The notes: generated from the sequence alone by a model not told the origin. Shown: positions 1 through 7,840, counted from the stretch's first letter. The stretch: 27,354 nt of DNA from Acetothermia bacterium UBA7521 (GCA_002479455.1 DLNB01000012.1:1-27354), one strand, 5' to 3'. Numbers and translations are program-made.

Positions 1-69
1 ACAACACAGTTGCTCTGCGGTGAAGATCCCAGCTGCGACCGGCCGTCGGGGATGAACCCCGACGCTACA
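1..69. repeat. Dispersed double-hairpin repeat, copy 1 (left end may be cut)
   Basis: Positions 45-63 form a perfect 7-bp hairpin, GTCGGGG / CCCCGAC around the loop ATGAA, followed by GCTACA at 64-69. The same module, with a compensatory stem change in one copy, ends the repeats at 21952-22012 and 25861-25960. A left-hand half with GCTGCGAC near 32-39 may match the first hairpin of the other copies but pairs poorly here, and the element may begin outside the window. It lies downstream of the secreted-protein gene that ends the ABC operon. Confidence 0.7.
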
Positions 70-80
70 ACCTCCACCGG

Positions 81-96
81 CGGCCTCTGCAGGCCG
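81..96. other. Short hairpin downstream of the ABC operon
   Basis: CGGCCT and AGGCCG form a 6-bp stem around CTGC, about 15 bases beyond the stop codon of the last gene of the leftward operon. There is no T-run after it on the minus strand, so an intrinsic terminator role is only a possibility. Confidence 0.3.
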
Positions 97-111
97 TTCT
101 CGCGCAGGCGG

Positions 112-882
112 CTATCGTCCGAACAGGGCGCGCCAGCTCTCCTTGAGGTCGTCGCAGGTGGTTCCCGGCCGAACCCGGATCGCCACGAAGTAGCTCCGCT
201 CCCGCACCGGGTCGATCTGGGCGTCGCCGCTCGTGTTGAGGAACGGGTTGCTCGCCCCGATCGTCACTTGCTCGTTCGTCCATGTGATGAGGCCTCGGAT
301 CAAGTCCGGGGTTACGACCGTGCCTTCGAGGAGCTTCCACAGACGCTGCACGGCGTACACCTCGCCCGAGATGAGGCCGAGGATCGACACCCGGACCGTG
401 ATCCCTGGGTTCCCATCCCCATCCTGATCGAACACGCGGGGATCGTCTGCCGTGGGGGGAAGGGGATCGTTCACGGGGTCCGCGAGGCGCGCTCCGTGGA
501 CCTCGGTCGGCCAGGGCTCAATGAACCGCCACCCGTCCGTTGTGGCCTCGAGTGTTGCGACCCGTTCGACGACGCCCAATGAACGGAGGAACGCCTCTGG
601 GATTTCCGTTGAGACCATGGTCGTTCCGGCGTCGGTGTCCACGATGCAGTGGGTCTCGGCCACCGTGACATTGCTCCCGCTCTGCCTCATGTCTACATGC
701 AGGATGAGGGTCGTGGTGCGTGTGCGCTGTCCCACGAACGGGTAGACGACGATGTCCGAGGTCACCTGCATCACAGCCCACGTTCCGGTGAGGTCGAACG
801 GAGGGAGTTCCTCTCCGCTTCCCAGCAGGGCGAGTCCCATGGCCAACACCAAGCTGGTCCCCATCGTGGCGAGCATCTTCAC
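112..882 (-). CDS. Secreted protein of unknown function (256 aa)
   Basis: The family is not recognised. I chose the GTG at 880-882 as start because AAGGAGAG ends about 6 nt before it; an ATG two codons later is the alternative. Residues 1-24 are a typical signal peptide with a hydrophobic core rich in Leu, Ala and Met. The mature part begins with an LTGTW segment reminiscent of lipocalin-like beta proteins, and a DQDGDGN segment near the middle resembles a calcium-binding loop. It lies 51 bp after the ABC ATPase gene on the same strand, so it is probably the last gene of that operon and may act in the periplasm or outside the cell with the exporter. The function is open; secretion is fairly secure. 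Confidence 0.75.
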   Translation of the reverse strand: MKMLATMGTSLVLAMGLALLGSGEELPPFDLTGTWAVMQVTSDIVVYPFVGQRTRTTTLILHVDMRQSGSNVTVAETHCIVDTDAGTTMVSTEIPEAFLRSLGVVERVATLEATTDGWRFIEPWPTEVHGARLADPVNDPLPPTADDPRVFDQDGDGNPGITVRVSILGLISGEVYAVQRLWKLLEGTVVTPDLIRGLITWTNEQVTIGASNPFLNTSGDAQIDPVRERSYFVAIRVRPGTTCDDLKESWRALFGR

Positions 883-933
883 GGTTCTCTCCTTCTCGCG
901 AGTCGGCACGTCTCTCGGGTCTGTCGTGGTCGC

Positions 934-1629
934 CTATCGTACCCGTTCGTCGCGGGCGATGCGGCCGTCCTCGAGGTGGATCACCCGGTCCACGCGGTCG
1001 AGGAGCCGCGTGTCGTGGGTGGCGAACAGGAACGTGGTCTTATGCTCCTCGTTCATCCGTCGCATGAGGTCGATGAGGTCGAGGCTCGTTTTCGTGTCGA
1101 GGTTGGCCGTCGGCTCGTCGGCGAGGACGATCGCCGGATCGGAGACCACGGCCCGCGCCACGGCCACCCGCTGCTGTTCTCCGCCGGAGAGCTTGTTGGG
1201 GAACTGGTGCGCGTACTTGTCCACCCCGAGCTCGGCGAGCACGGCCAGGGCCTGCTTCCGGCGCCGGGCGAGCGGCAGCCCCTGCAGTTCAAGCACGAAC
1301 ATCGCATTCTCCAGCACGGTGAGAACGGGGATCAGGTTGTAGGCTTGGAACACGAACCCCACGTGGCGGAGCCGAAGCTGGGCAAGTTGGGCCCGGGATA
1401 GGGCCGAGATCGGCGCCCCCGACACCAACACCTCGCCTGAGGTCGGCTTGTCCAGTCCCCCGAGGAGGTGGAGGAGGGTGGACTTCCCCGAACCCGAAGG
1501 ACCGGCCATCGCCGCGAACTCGCCGCGGGAGAGGGTCACGTCTACGCCGTTCAGCGCCGGAGTGCGCACGCTCCCCGTGACATACACCTTGTGCAGTTCT
1601 CGTGCTTCAACCACCGCTTCAGTCCGCAT
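934..1629 (-). CDS. ABC transporter ATPase, LolD/MacB type
   Basis: This 231-aa ATP-binding subunit has all the ABC landmarks: Walker A GPSGSGKST at 43-51, Q-loop Gln95, signature LSGGEQQR at 147-154, Walker B ending ADEP at 170-173, and H-loop His205. Length and the LSGGEQQR signature fit the LolD/MacB/FtsE group, which powers FtsX-type permeases to extract or move lipophilic substrates rather than to transport them through a classic pore. The ATG at 1627-1629 overlaps the stop of the upstream permease gene by 11 bp, so the two are translationally coupled. With two permease genes in the operon, one ATPase dimer probably serves a heterodimeric permease, as LolD serves LolC/LolE. The substrate is not shown by the sequence. 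Confidence 0.93.
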   Translation of the reverse strand: MRTEAVVEARELHKVYVTGSVRTPALNGVDVTLSRGEFAAMAGPSGSGKSTLLHLLGGLDKPTSGEVLVSGAPISALSRAQLAQLRLRHVGFVFQAYNLIPVLTVLENAMFVLELQGLPLARRRKQALAVLAELGVDKYAHQFPNKLSGGEQQRVAVARAVVSDPAIVLADEPTANLDTKTSLDLIDLMRRMNEEHKTTFLFATHDTRLLDRVDRVIHLEDGRIARDERVR

Positions 1630-2851
1630 GTCGCATCGTCTCCAATGGCTCTAGCGCCGCAGCGCGGCGGGCCGGATACCACGCCGCGGCCATGGCCACG
1701 GCCACCATCGCCATGGCCGATAGGACGACTTCGGCGGCCGTGATCCGCATTCGGAGTAGGGGCTCGATCCCGAACAGGGCCATCCCCACTTCGTATGCTC
1801 CGGGGAGGGGGAGGCCACCCGCGGCCTCCACGCCGAGGACGAACCCCAACCCGACCACCGCCCCGACCACGGCCGCCCCGGTCGCGAGGAGGCCCGATTC
1901 GAGGATCACCTGGCCCGTCACGTACCGTCGCGGGGCGCCGAGGGCGAGCATGATCCCCAGCTCGCGGGTGCGTTCGAGAACCGACAAGTAGAGCGTGTTT
2001 AGCACCACCAGCCCTCCCAGGAAGAAGAACGCAACCATGAACGCCACGGTGATCGGCCGCATGATGCGCAGGTACATCTCGCTCTCCGGGGCGAGGGCGG
2101 CCCAATCGAGGATCTCGTACCCCTCCGGCAACTGCGCCCGGATTCGGGCCACGGCGTCCACGATCCGCGGGGCGTCCCACGGGCCGTCCACGTCGCGCAC
2201 GTACCCCACGATCGCCGTGATGCCTGCCGTGCGCGCCAGCCGCTGGGCGACGCCCAGGTCCACCTGAACAAGCCCACGGCCAAGGGCAGGATCGGGGATG
2301 GTGAACGTGCCCACGACGCGCGGCAGCGCCACCCCCGCCGCACCTTGCGGGTGAGCGCCGAGGAGGATGAGTTCATCGCCCACCGACACGCCCAGAGCAT
2401 CGAGGAGCTGTTGGCCCACGACCACGCCCTCGTCCCCGGGCTCGAGGTAGCGCCCAGCTCTCACCGCTCGGGCGAGGGGGCTGTGGAAGGTGGCCTCGGC
2501 GGGGCTGATCCCCTGCACGACGACGCCCAGCGACCGTCCCCCCGCGGCGGCGAGCGCGGGGAGGTCCAACCGCACCGTGTACCACGCCACGTCATCGCTC
2601 GCGTCTACGAGGGAGAGGAGCGGGGCCGGGTCGCGAATGAGCGGGAGCGCGTTCCCCGCAGGGCGATCGCTCACCCTGCGGATCTGGAAGTGCCCGGTGT
2701 CGAATCCGGTGAGGCTGGCGAACATCTCCTTCTCCATTCCGCCGATCATCCCGAGGAACACGACGAGGAGAAAGACGGGCACGAACACGGCGAGCGCCGC
2801 GAGGATCGTGCGGCGGCGGCCGCGGAGGAGATGACGGAGGGCGGCCTTCAT
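1619..2851 (-). CDS. FtsX-family ABC permease, LolC/E-like (410 aa)
   Basis: The topology is that of LolC/E and MacB permeases: a cytoplasmic N-tail with a membrane segment at about 15-38, a large periplasmic domain to about 265, then three membrane segments near 270-295, 315-345 and 370-392. The conserved ERTRELG segment follows TM2, and the end carries the WYPARRAAALEP motif usual in this family. Its start codon overlaps the stop of the LolA-like gene in an ATGA arrangement, and its end overlaps the ATPase start. It is predicted to pair with the second permease of the operon in the inner membrane. Lipoprotein sorting and export of a drug or lipid are both possible. Confidence 0.9.
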   Translation of the reverse strand: MKAALRHLLRGRRRTILAALAVFVPVFLLVVFLGMIGGMEKEMFASLTGFDTGHFQIRRVSDRPAGNALPLIRDPAPLLSLVDASDDVAWYTVRLDLPALAAAGGRSLGVVVQGISPAEATFHSPLARAVRAGRYLEPGDEGVVVGQQLLDALGVSVGDELILLGAHPQGAAGVALPRVVGTFTIPDPALGRGLVQVDLGVAQRLARTAGITAIVGYVRDVDGPWDAPRIVDAVARIRAQLPEGYEILDWAALAPESEMYLRIMRPITVAFMVAFFFLGGLVVLNTLYLSVLERTRELGIMLALGAPRRYVTGQVILESGLLATGAAVVGAVVGLGFVLGVEAAGGLPLPGAYEVGMALFGIEPLLRMRITAAEVVLSAMAMVAVAMAAAWYPARRAAALEPLETMRHAD

Positions 2852-3591
2852 CGTCTGAGCAGGCTCTCCAGGGTGAACAGGGCTGGGTCGAGCGGGTCGT
2901 CGATCACGAGGCGTTCGAACGTCTGGACGGTGCGGTCACCCGAGGCTTCCTCGACCACAATCGTCCGTGGAACAACCCGATCGGGAAGCTCCAGGAACTC
3001 GGTCACACGGGCCGTCTTCACCACCCGCCCCCGCTGGTCGTGGTAGACGACCTCCTGCAGCGCCAGACCAGGGCGGAGGAGGATCTCCAGGTGGCCGTAG
3101 ACGATCGCTGCCGTAGGAAGCGGGGTGAGAACAAGACGAACCCCCTCCAATGGCTGCTCGGGAGCGAACGCGACCTCGTAACTGTCGGCGGACGTGCCTC
3201 GCAGGACATCGTCGAGGTCCAACCCCGATCCGAACAGACCCTCCCCAAGGGCGATCGGCGGGAGGGCGAGCGGCCGTCCGATGGCCGGGGCGTAGTACCA
3301 CAGCTCGTCGTCCGCAAGGAGGTACCCCGACCCCGTCTCTTCCTTCGGGAGGAAGATGCGGATGAGGGCACGAGTCTCTCCTTGGGCCCACAGCTCCAAC
3401 CCGTAGACCGTCGTCTCTCCACCCCGGGTTACCTCGAGGGTCACCGTGGCCTGGAACGTCTCGCCCCGCCAGGCAGCGCGGGCTGCCTCGAGGAACTCCT
3501 CGGCGCTCGTTGGCGCCGCCGATGCCCCAGTCGAGATCAGGTTCAGGGTCACCACCAGCACGCCCAGTATCGTCGCATGACTAGATCTCAC
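2848..3591 (-). CDS. LolA-like outer membrane lipoprotein-sorting protein (247 aa)
   Basis: The chosen start is GTG at 3589-3591, which overlaps the preceding permease gene by 11 bp; the nearby ATG is out of frame. Residues 1-25 form a signal peptide ending in an Ala-Ser-Ala cleavage site. The mature protein has the pattern of the LolA-like 'outer membrane lipoprotein-sorting' family: extended beta strands, a KEETGSGYLL segment near 80-93, the DDELWYYAP stretch that follows it, and LYG/VYG-type strands later. Such proteins carry lipoproteins or other lipids across the periplasm. Its position between two LolC/E-like permeases suggests it accepts the substrate they release. Family assignment is fairly secure; the cargo is inference. 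Confidence 0.8.
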   Translation of the reverse strand: MRSSHATILGVLVVTLNLISTGASAAPTSAEEFLEAARAAWRGETFQATVTLEVTRGGETTVYGLELWAQGETRALIRIFLPKEETGSGYLLADDELWYYAPAIGRPLALPPIALGEGLFGSGLDLDDVLRGTSADSYEVAFAPEQPLEGVRLVLTPLPTAAIVYGHLEILLRPGLALQEVVYHDQRGRVVKTARVTEFLELPDRVVPRTIVVEEASGDRTVQTFERLVIDDPLDPALFTLESLLRR

Positions 3592-4795
3592 GAATTGCCT
3601 CCACTGGCTCCAACTTCGCCGCCCGCCGCGCCGGGTACCACGCCGCCACCGCGCCCGTTGCCAACACCACCACGAGACTCGCCGCCCAGTACCAGCCCTC
3701 GACCGAGGCGTAGATCCGCGGGGGGATACCCAGCTCGCTCCCGATACCCGCCAGATGCCCGACCGGGATGCCAGTGCGGGCGAGGTACTGGATGAGGAAG
3801 TAGCCTCCCACCGAGGCCGCCGCGAACCCGAGCGCCGACACGAGGACCGACTCCATGACCACGAGGAGGGCCAGCCGCCGGGATCCCATGCCCAGGGCCG
3901 TCATCACCCCGAACTCGCGTGTCCGCTCGATCACGCTGAACAAGACGGTATTGGCCACTCCAAACCCGGCGAGGAGTGCCAGGAGCACCATCGTGATCAC
4001 CATCTCGCCGGTGTTCCCCTCGATCATCCCCGTGACGAGCGGGTTCCCTTCAGCAAACGTCAGGACCTCATGACCGGGGCCCAGTGCAGCGTCGAGCTCG
4101 ACGGCCACGGGGTTGGCCCGCGTCCCGCGGGGGAGGGCAAGGGCAACTTCCGTCGCACCGTCCACCCCCACCAGTGTCCGCGCATCAGCAAGGGAGATGA
4201 TCACCGCCCGCTTGTCGAGCGAAGCAAGGCCCGTCGCGAGGAGGCCCACCACCACGACCCCCCGCGACTCCGTGCTCGTCGCACCCTGGACGAGCACGAC
4301 CACCCGCTCGCCGACCTTGACATCGAGTGCCCGCGCCGCCCGTACGCCGAGGAGCGCCTCCCCAGCCCCGGCAAGGAACCGACCATCCACGAGTGCCTCC
4401 TCGAGGCGGGTCACCGCCGGCTCCTGCTCGGGATCCACTCCCCGCAGCTCGACCCCCGTTGCGCCGTAGGCGCTGCGGAGGAGACCGTGCGCGACGAGGC
4501 GCGGCGCGCTCGTTGCACCGCCGATCCGGGCGGCCACGGCGAGCACCTCGTCCAGTGCCTCCCCCGAGAACCCCCTTCCTGGGGCCGGATCGTCGCGATA
4601 CCCCGCCGGGAAGACCTTGATCGCTCCGTAGTCGAGATCCACGTGCGTTCGGATCATGGAATCGAACACCCCCGCGGTGATGCCCCACATGAGAAGGACG
4701 ATCAGGCTCCCGAACAGGACGATCCCCATCATCAGCACCGTCCGTGCCTTGTGCCGCCACAGGTTCCGCCACGCCATGCGGACCATGCCCGTCAT
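3581..4795 (-). CDS. FtsX-family ABC permease, LolC/E-like (404 aa)
   Basis: This is the second permease of the operon, with the same layout as the first: membrane segment at about 18-42, periplasmic domain, then three C-terminal membrane segments, an ERTREFG segment and a WYPARRAAKLEP end. Sequence differences from the other permease across the periplasmic domain suggest a heterodimer rather than a recent duplication. The ATG at 4793-4795 overlaps the tetR stop by 4 bp; AAGGA lies immediately before it, and Met4 or Met7 are alternative starts. The partner ATPase is encoded two genes downstream. Confidence 0.9.
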   Translation of the reverse strand: MTGMVRMAWRNLWRHKARTVLMMGIVLFGSLIVLLMWGITAGVFDSMIRTHVDLDYGAIKVFPAGYRDDPAPGRGFSGEALDEVLAVAARIGGATSAPRLVAHGLLRSAYGATGVELRGVDPEQEPAVTRLEEALVDGRFLAGAGEALLGVRAARALDVKVGERVVVLVQGATSTESRGVVVVGLLATGLASLDKRAVIISLADARTLVGVDGATEVALALPRGTRANPVAVELDAALGPGHEVLTFAEGNPLVTGMIEGNTGEMVITMVLLALLAGFGVANTVLFSVIERTREFGVMTALGMGSRRLALLVVMESVLVSALGFAAASVGGYFLIQYLARTGIPVGHLAGIGSELGIPPRIYASVEGWYWAASLVVVLATGAVAAWYPARRAAKLEPVEAIREI

Positions 4796-5415
4796 TCCTT
4801 CCCCCGCGCGGGGCAGGTCAGCCCATCGGCGATGACCTGGCTCATCCGCCGCACCAGGCGGGGATAGAGGTCGGGAGCGATGTGTTTCTTGTAGAGAGGG
4901 AGGAACTTGATGATTCCGAGGACGGCGAAGATCTCCGCTACGTCCCCCTCGATGATCTCTTCTGCCTGTTGAGCCTTCTGGATCCTCCCGAACAGCGGGG
5001 CCAACGCCTCCATGGCGCGAGCCTGGTACTCTTGCAGGTCCGGATGTCCCGCCAGGAAGTGGGCGAGTTCGCGAGGGTCCGCGGCGAGCGCACGCACGAT
5101 CTCATCGCTCTCGATGAGTGCCACCACCTCCTCCTGAAACCGGACCAGGGCCTCCCGCATGTCGTCCGTGGCTTGGAATGAGCGCTCCACAAGCCTTGCG
5201 GTCATGCGGGTGATCTCCTGAAAGAGGACCTGGCCGTAGAGGGTCTCCTTGGAGGGGAAGATGAGGTAGAAGGTTCCTTTGGCGACGCCTGCCGCATGGG
5301 CCAGTTCCTCCACCGTGGTCTTCTTCAACCCGTAGCGGGCGAAGAGCTCCCGCCCGGCTTCGACCACCCGAGCCCGGATCGTCTCTCGCTCCGTTTCCGT
5401 CAATGCTCGTGGCAT
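4792..5415 (-). CDS. TetR/AcrR-family transcriptional regulator (207 aa)
   Basis: The N-terminus (about 10-58) is a TetR helix-turn-helix domain: it contains ELFARYGLKKTTVEELA, then AGVAKGTFY, then FPSKETLYG, the usual signature. The variable C-terminal domain (about 70-207) would bind the inducer and dimerise. It is the first gene of the exporter operon and overlaps the first permease gene by 4 bp. A palindrome at 5429-5452, between the promoter and the start codon, is the obvious operator, so autorepression of the operon is likely. No good ribosome-binding site precedes the ATG. The inducing ligand cannot be inferred. Confidence 0.93.
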   Translation of the reverse strand: MPRALTETERETIRARVVEAGRELFARYGLKKTTVEELAHAAGVAKGTFYLIFPSKETLYGQVLFQEITRMTARLVERSFQATDDMREALVRFQEEVVALIESDEIVRALAADPRELAHFLAGHPDLQEYQARAMEALAPLFGRIQKAQQAEEIIEGDVAEIFAVLGIIKFLPLYKKHIAPDLYPRLVRRMSQVIADGLTCPARGKE

Positions 5416-5428
5416 GGTTCTAACAATC

Positions 5429-5452
5429 TGACCATAATGTCTATATTAGTCA
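5429..5452. promoter_or_regulatory. Candidate TetR operator palindrome
   Basis: On the minus strand TGAC and GGTCA flank an AT-rich centre of about 15 bp, giving a 24-bp imperfect palindrome (6 of 9 positions match across each arm). It starts just after the -10 box of the promoter at 5460-5488 and lies 13 bp from the tetR start codon, where a bound TetR dimer would block early transcription. The AT-rich centre stands out from the GC-rich surroundings. Confidence 0.6.
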
Positions 5453-5459
5453 CACATCC

Positions 5460-5488
5460 ATGATATGATGCCCCGGGTGATCTGTCAA
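5460..5488 (-). promoter_or_regulatory. Sigma-70-type promoter of the tetR-exporter operon
   Basis: The minus strand has a perfect -35 TTGACA (5488 to 5483), a 17-bp spacer and a -10 TATCAT (5465 to 5460, one mismatch to consensus). The expected start point near 5453 gives a leader of about 38 nt that begins inside the candidate operator. It is the best-matching promoter seen in the window. Confidence 0.75.
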
Positions 5489-5584
5489 GGAACCTCCACA
5501 CCGGGTGCCGGATCCTCCCGAGAGGATCGTCACGCTCCACTGGTCGGCGCTCCCAGTGCTAAGCGCGATGATCGCAGCGAGGAT

Positions 5585-5870
5585 GTGGTGTCAATAACCT
5601 TTGTGACAGCCAAGGAGCTACACGACCGTACTTCGCAGATCCTGCGGGCTGTGACAAGCGCGAAGCCCGTGTTCGTCACCCTCAACGGGAAGCTGGTGGG
5701 CTGTGATCCGCGGTCCGAGCGCGGCGGATCTGGACGCCATTGTGGTGCTCCACGCGCCCACTCTGCGTAGGGAGCTCGACGAAGCGGTTGCCGATGTGGC
5801 CGCGGATCGTGCGGTCTCGCTGGACGAGGCGATCACCCAAGCCGAGGTTGGACGTCCGGTCCACCTCTAG
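5585..5870 (+). pseudogene. Phd/YefM-type antitoxin, frameshifted
   Basis: The frame starting at GTG 5585 or 5588 (GAGG at 5579-5582) reads SITFVTAKELHDRTSQILR, then PVFVTLNGKLV, the classic N-terminal DNA-binding half of Phd/YefM antitoxins. It breaks in the GGG run at 5698-5700. Removing one G restores KLVAVIRG and opens a frame to the TAG at 5868-5870 whose sequence (DLDAIVVLHAPTLRRELDEA, then VSLDEAI) fits the toxin-binding C-terminus. The intact product would be about 93 aa. A single-base sequencing error is possible, but the adjacent toxin is decayed too, so true inactivation is likely. Confidence 0.75.
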
Positions 5871-6104
5871 GGCTCAAGGGAATCTGGCCCGTCTCCCCGC
5901 GAAGGCGCGCTCGCGCCTCCTCCGTGCCCTGTGGGGACCCTCGCGGGACCATTGCTTCAGGGCTTGCCTGGTCTACGTCGCCTGAAAGGCGTTCACGGGC
6001 CGGAGGTCCACCGGTTGCTCATGAGCTCCTGCCGCATCCTGCTCACAGCGGAGTCCGACGTGGTCACGGTCCTGCGCGTGATCACCGACCAAGAGCCTGC
6101 CTAG
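5871..6104 (+). pseudogene. Decayed RelE/ParE-type toxin remnant
   Basis: Directly after the antitoxin, one frame reads NLARLPAKARSRLLRAL, as in the N-terminal helices of RelE/ParE toxins, until the stop at about 5985. A different frame from 5979 to the TAG at 6102-6104 reads RLKGVHG, then SCRILLTAESDVVTVLRV, which matches the LKG and yRIlY...vtVLrVgHR strands of the family. At least one frameshift separates the halves and part of the middle is poorly preserved, so no functional toxin is expected. The ends are approximate. Confidence 0.6.
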
Positions 6105-6247
6105 ATCATCCGCCTCGCCAGGTGATAGCGACGCTGAATCACTGCTGCTCTCCTCCTCTCTCTCGGTCTCACCCCCGTGCAGCCTCCAGGATCGGGTCCG
6201 GGCCTCTCGCTGGCTTGCAGGGCCTCGAGTTTGAGTGCCGCGCCGGC
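6105..6247. other. Non-coding stretch after the toxin-antitoxin remnant
   Basis: I see no convincing gene, hairpin or promoter here. It separates the plus-strand toxin remnant from the end of the minus-strand hydrolase gene and may hold further eroded toxin-antitoxin sequence. Confidence 0.5.
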
Positions 6248-7198
6248 TTACAGACTTGTCACGAACTCCAGCGCCCGAGCGAGCCGTGCAGGGAAGTCCT
6301 CCGGGATCTCGTGGCCCAGCCCGGGGACCACCTCGATCCGACACGTCATGCTGGCCTGAAGGAGCTTTTCATGGAGGTCCCGCACCCTGCTGAAGCGCGG
6401 GTCCTTGTCTCCGGTGAGGATCCACCCGCGCAGTCCGCGGCGGGCGGCATGAGGCGCGTGAGCGAGCACTGCCTCCGTACCACCTGGAGAGGGCACAACG
6501 GCGATGAACCCGCAAGCTGGAATGGGCGCGCCCTTTAGTGCAAGGTCAATCGCGAGCGCCCCGCCTTGCGACACCCCAGCGAGGACGGTTCGCCCTCGGT
6601 CTACTGGTTGTGACTGAACCACATCGCCGTAGGCCCACGCTACATCCCGCTCCGCTTGGGCCGGTTCGTCCCAGGTGTACATCTCCTCTCCCTCAAGCTG
6701 GGTCCCCTGGGCCAGGGAGATGAACCACCCGCAGGCGGTTGCCGACTGGAAGTAGGGGGCGTATTCCTCCGCGCTCCCACCCCGGCCGTGGAGGGGAAGG
6801 AGCAAAGGGTGAGGGCTGGCGGGAAGCAGAACGTCCGGGCGCAGGACGAGCACCCGCGGTTTCGCTGCATCCTGGGCGGCTCGGTGAGCTCCTCGGCACT
6901 CCTCCACCAACCTCAGGAACTCCGTACGACCCCACAGCGGCTCCAGGTCGGGGTCCTTCATCAAGAGTTCCTCTCCCCACCAGTGTCCGCGGCTCCGCGC
7001 GTCGCGGAGGACGCGGAGCGCCTCCTGCGGTTTGCCCTCGCGGCAGAGAAGGCACGCCACCCAGTAGGCAGTCCGCGCTTCATGCTCCGGGAAACGTTTC
7101 CACGCCTCCCGAGCTGCGGCGAGGGCCTCATCGTATCGCCCCTCGCCGTGGGCGCGGAAGAGGGCCCGGCGAAGATCCTCGAACGTCGGGGTGCTCAT
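6248..7198 (-). CDS. TPR-alpha/beta-hydrolase fusion protein (316 aa)
   Basis: Residues 1-105 hold TPR-like helices (GRYDEALAAAREAWKRFPEH, then REGKPQEALRVLRDA). Residues 115-316 are an alpha/beta hydrolase of the phospholipase/carboxylesterase type, with LPLHGRGGSAEEY as oxyanion segment, nucleophile elbow GVSQGG (Ser210), candidate acid Asp264 or Asp266 in GDKDPRF, and His296 in GLGHEIPEDF, so a complete triad. It has no signal peptide, so it is probably cytoplasmic. The TPR part may recruit a partner or substrate. It is divergent from RNase HI across 77 bp. The substrate is unknown; an esterase is the safest call. Confidence 0.85.
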   Translation of the reverse strand: MSTPTFEDLRRALFRAHGEGRYDEALAAAREAWKRFPEHEARTAYWVACLLCREGKPQEALRVLRDARSRGHWWGEELLMKDPDLEPLWGRTEFLRLVEECRGAHRAAQDAAKPRVLVLRPDVLLPASPHPLLLPLHGRGGSAEEYAPYFQSATACGWFISLAQGTQLEGEEMYTWDEPAQAERDVAWAYGDVVQSQPVDRGRTVLAGVSQGGALAIDLALKGAPIPACGFIAVVPSPGGTEAVLAHAPHAARRGLRGWILTGDKDPRFSRVRDLHEKLLQASMTCRIEVVPGLGHEIPEDFPARLARALEFVTSL

Positions 7199-7208
7199 GC
7201 GCCCGGCC

Positions 7209-7237
7209 AGAGTACCTGGGGGCTCCGCGTCGGTCCA
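7209..7237 (-). promoter_or_regulatory. Candidate promoter of the TPR-hydrolase gene
   Basis: The minus strand shows TGGACC (7237 to 7232), a 17-bp spacer and TACTCT (7214 to 7209). The ATG at 7198 lies 10 nt beyond the -10 box, leaving a leader of only a few nucleotides. Confidence 0.4.
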
Positions 7238-7239
7238 CC

Positions 7240-7268
7240 TCGACAGGCGAGGGGCAACCGGCTATACC
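7240..7268 (+). promoter_or_regulatory. Candidate promoter of rnhA, leaderless arrangement
   Basis: TCGACA (7240-7245), a 17-bp spacer and TATACC (7263-7268) are followed by 7 nt and the GTG start at 7276. The transcript should begin at or within a base or so of the start codon. No Shine-Dalgarno sequence is present. Confidence 0.55.
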
Positions 7269-7275
7269 TCCCCCT

Positions 7276-7716
7276 GTGAAAAAGGTGCGGATCTACACCG
7301 ACGGGGCGTGCATTGGGAACCCTGGCCCTGGAGGATGGGGGGCGGTCCTCCTTTCTGGTTCCCACCGCAAGGAGATCTCCGGCCGCGAGGGGCAGACGAC
7401 GAACAACCGGATGGAGCTCCAGGCGGCGATCGAGGCTTTGCGTGCCCTGCGTGAGCCCGCCGAGGTAAACCTGTTCACCGACTCCGCCTACCTCAAGCGG
7501 GGGATCACGGAGTGGCTGCCCCGATGGAAAAGGCAGGACTGGCAGCGTCGTGAAGGGAAAAGGCTTCTCCCCGTTGCCAACGAGGACCTCTGGCGAGACC
7601 TCGATCGGCTGGTGCAGGTCCACCGCGTGCGCTTTCACTGGCTCGCTGGGCACGCCGGGCACACGGAGAACGAGCGTGCCGACCGCCTCGCTCGCCTCGC
7701 CGCCGAGGGGCGATAG
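7276..7716 (+). CDS. rnhA: Ribonuclease HI (146 aa)
   Basis: RNase HI cleaves the RNA strand of RNA-DNA hybrids (R-loops, Okazaki primers) in the cytoplasm. The four metal-binding carboxylates are all visible: Asp9 in YTDG, Glu47 in NNRMEL, Asp69 in FTDS and Asp136 in ENERADRLA, with the flexible His126 in AGHAGH. The basic segment around 82-97 (PRWKRQDWQRREGKR) matches the handle region of the E. coli-type enzyme, and the length is typical. The start is GTG at 7276-7278; longer upstream frames are not supported because homology begins at KKVRIYTDG. Transcription is probably leaderless. Confidence 0.95.
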   Translation: MKKVRIYTDGACIGNPGPGGWGAVLLSGSHRKEISGREGQTTNNRMELQAAIEALRALREPAEVNLFTDSAYLKRGITEWLPRWKRQDWQRREGKRLLPVANEDLWRDLDRLVQVHRVRFHWLAGHAGHTENERADRLARLAAEGR

Positions 7717-7805
7717 CAGGCAGGCCGGAAGGGCCTTGGGCGATCGAAGAAGGGTGGTCGGGTCCTCCTGCCGCCGTGTTGCAGTTCCCAGGCAGGAAAT
7801 GCGAC

Positions 7806-7834
7806 TGGCAGGGCGACGAACTAGAGCGTATACT
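7806..7834 (+). promoter_or_regulatory. Candidate promoter of the DEAD-box helicase gene
   Basis: TATACT (7829-7834) is a good -10 box. TGGCAG 17 bp upstream, or CTGGCA with 18 bp, is a weak -35. A start near 7841 gives a leader of about 100 nt. Confidence 0.45.
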
Positions 7835-7840
7835 GCCGTC

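Noticed and set aside
6739..7275. Long N-terminal extension of the RNase HI frame
   Set aside because: It is antisense to the hydrolase gene; RNase HI homology starts at the GTG at 7276, which also has a promoter at the right distance.
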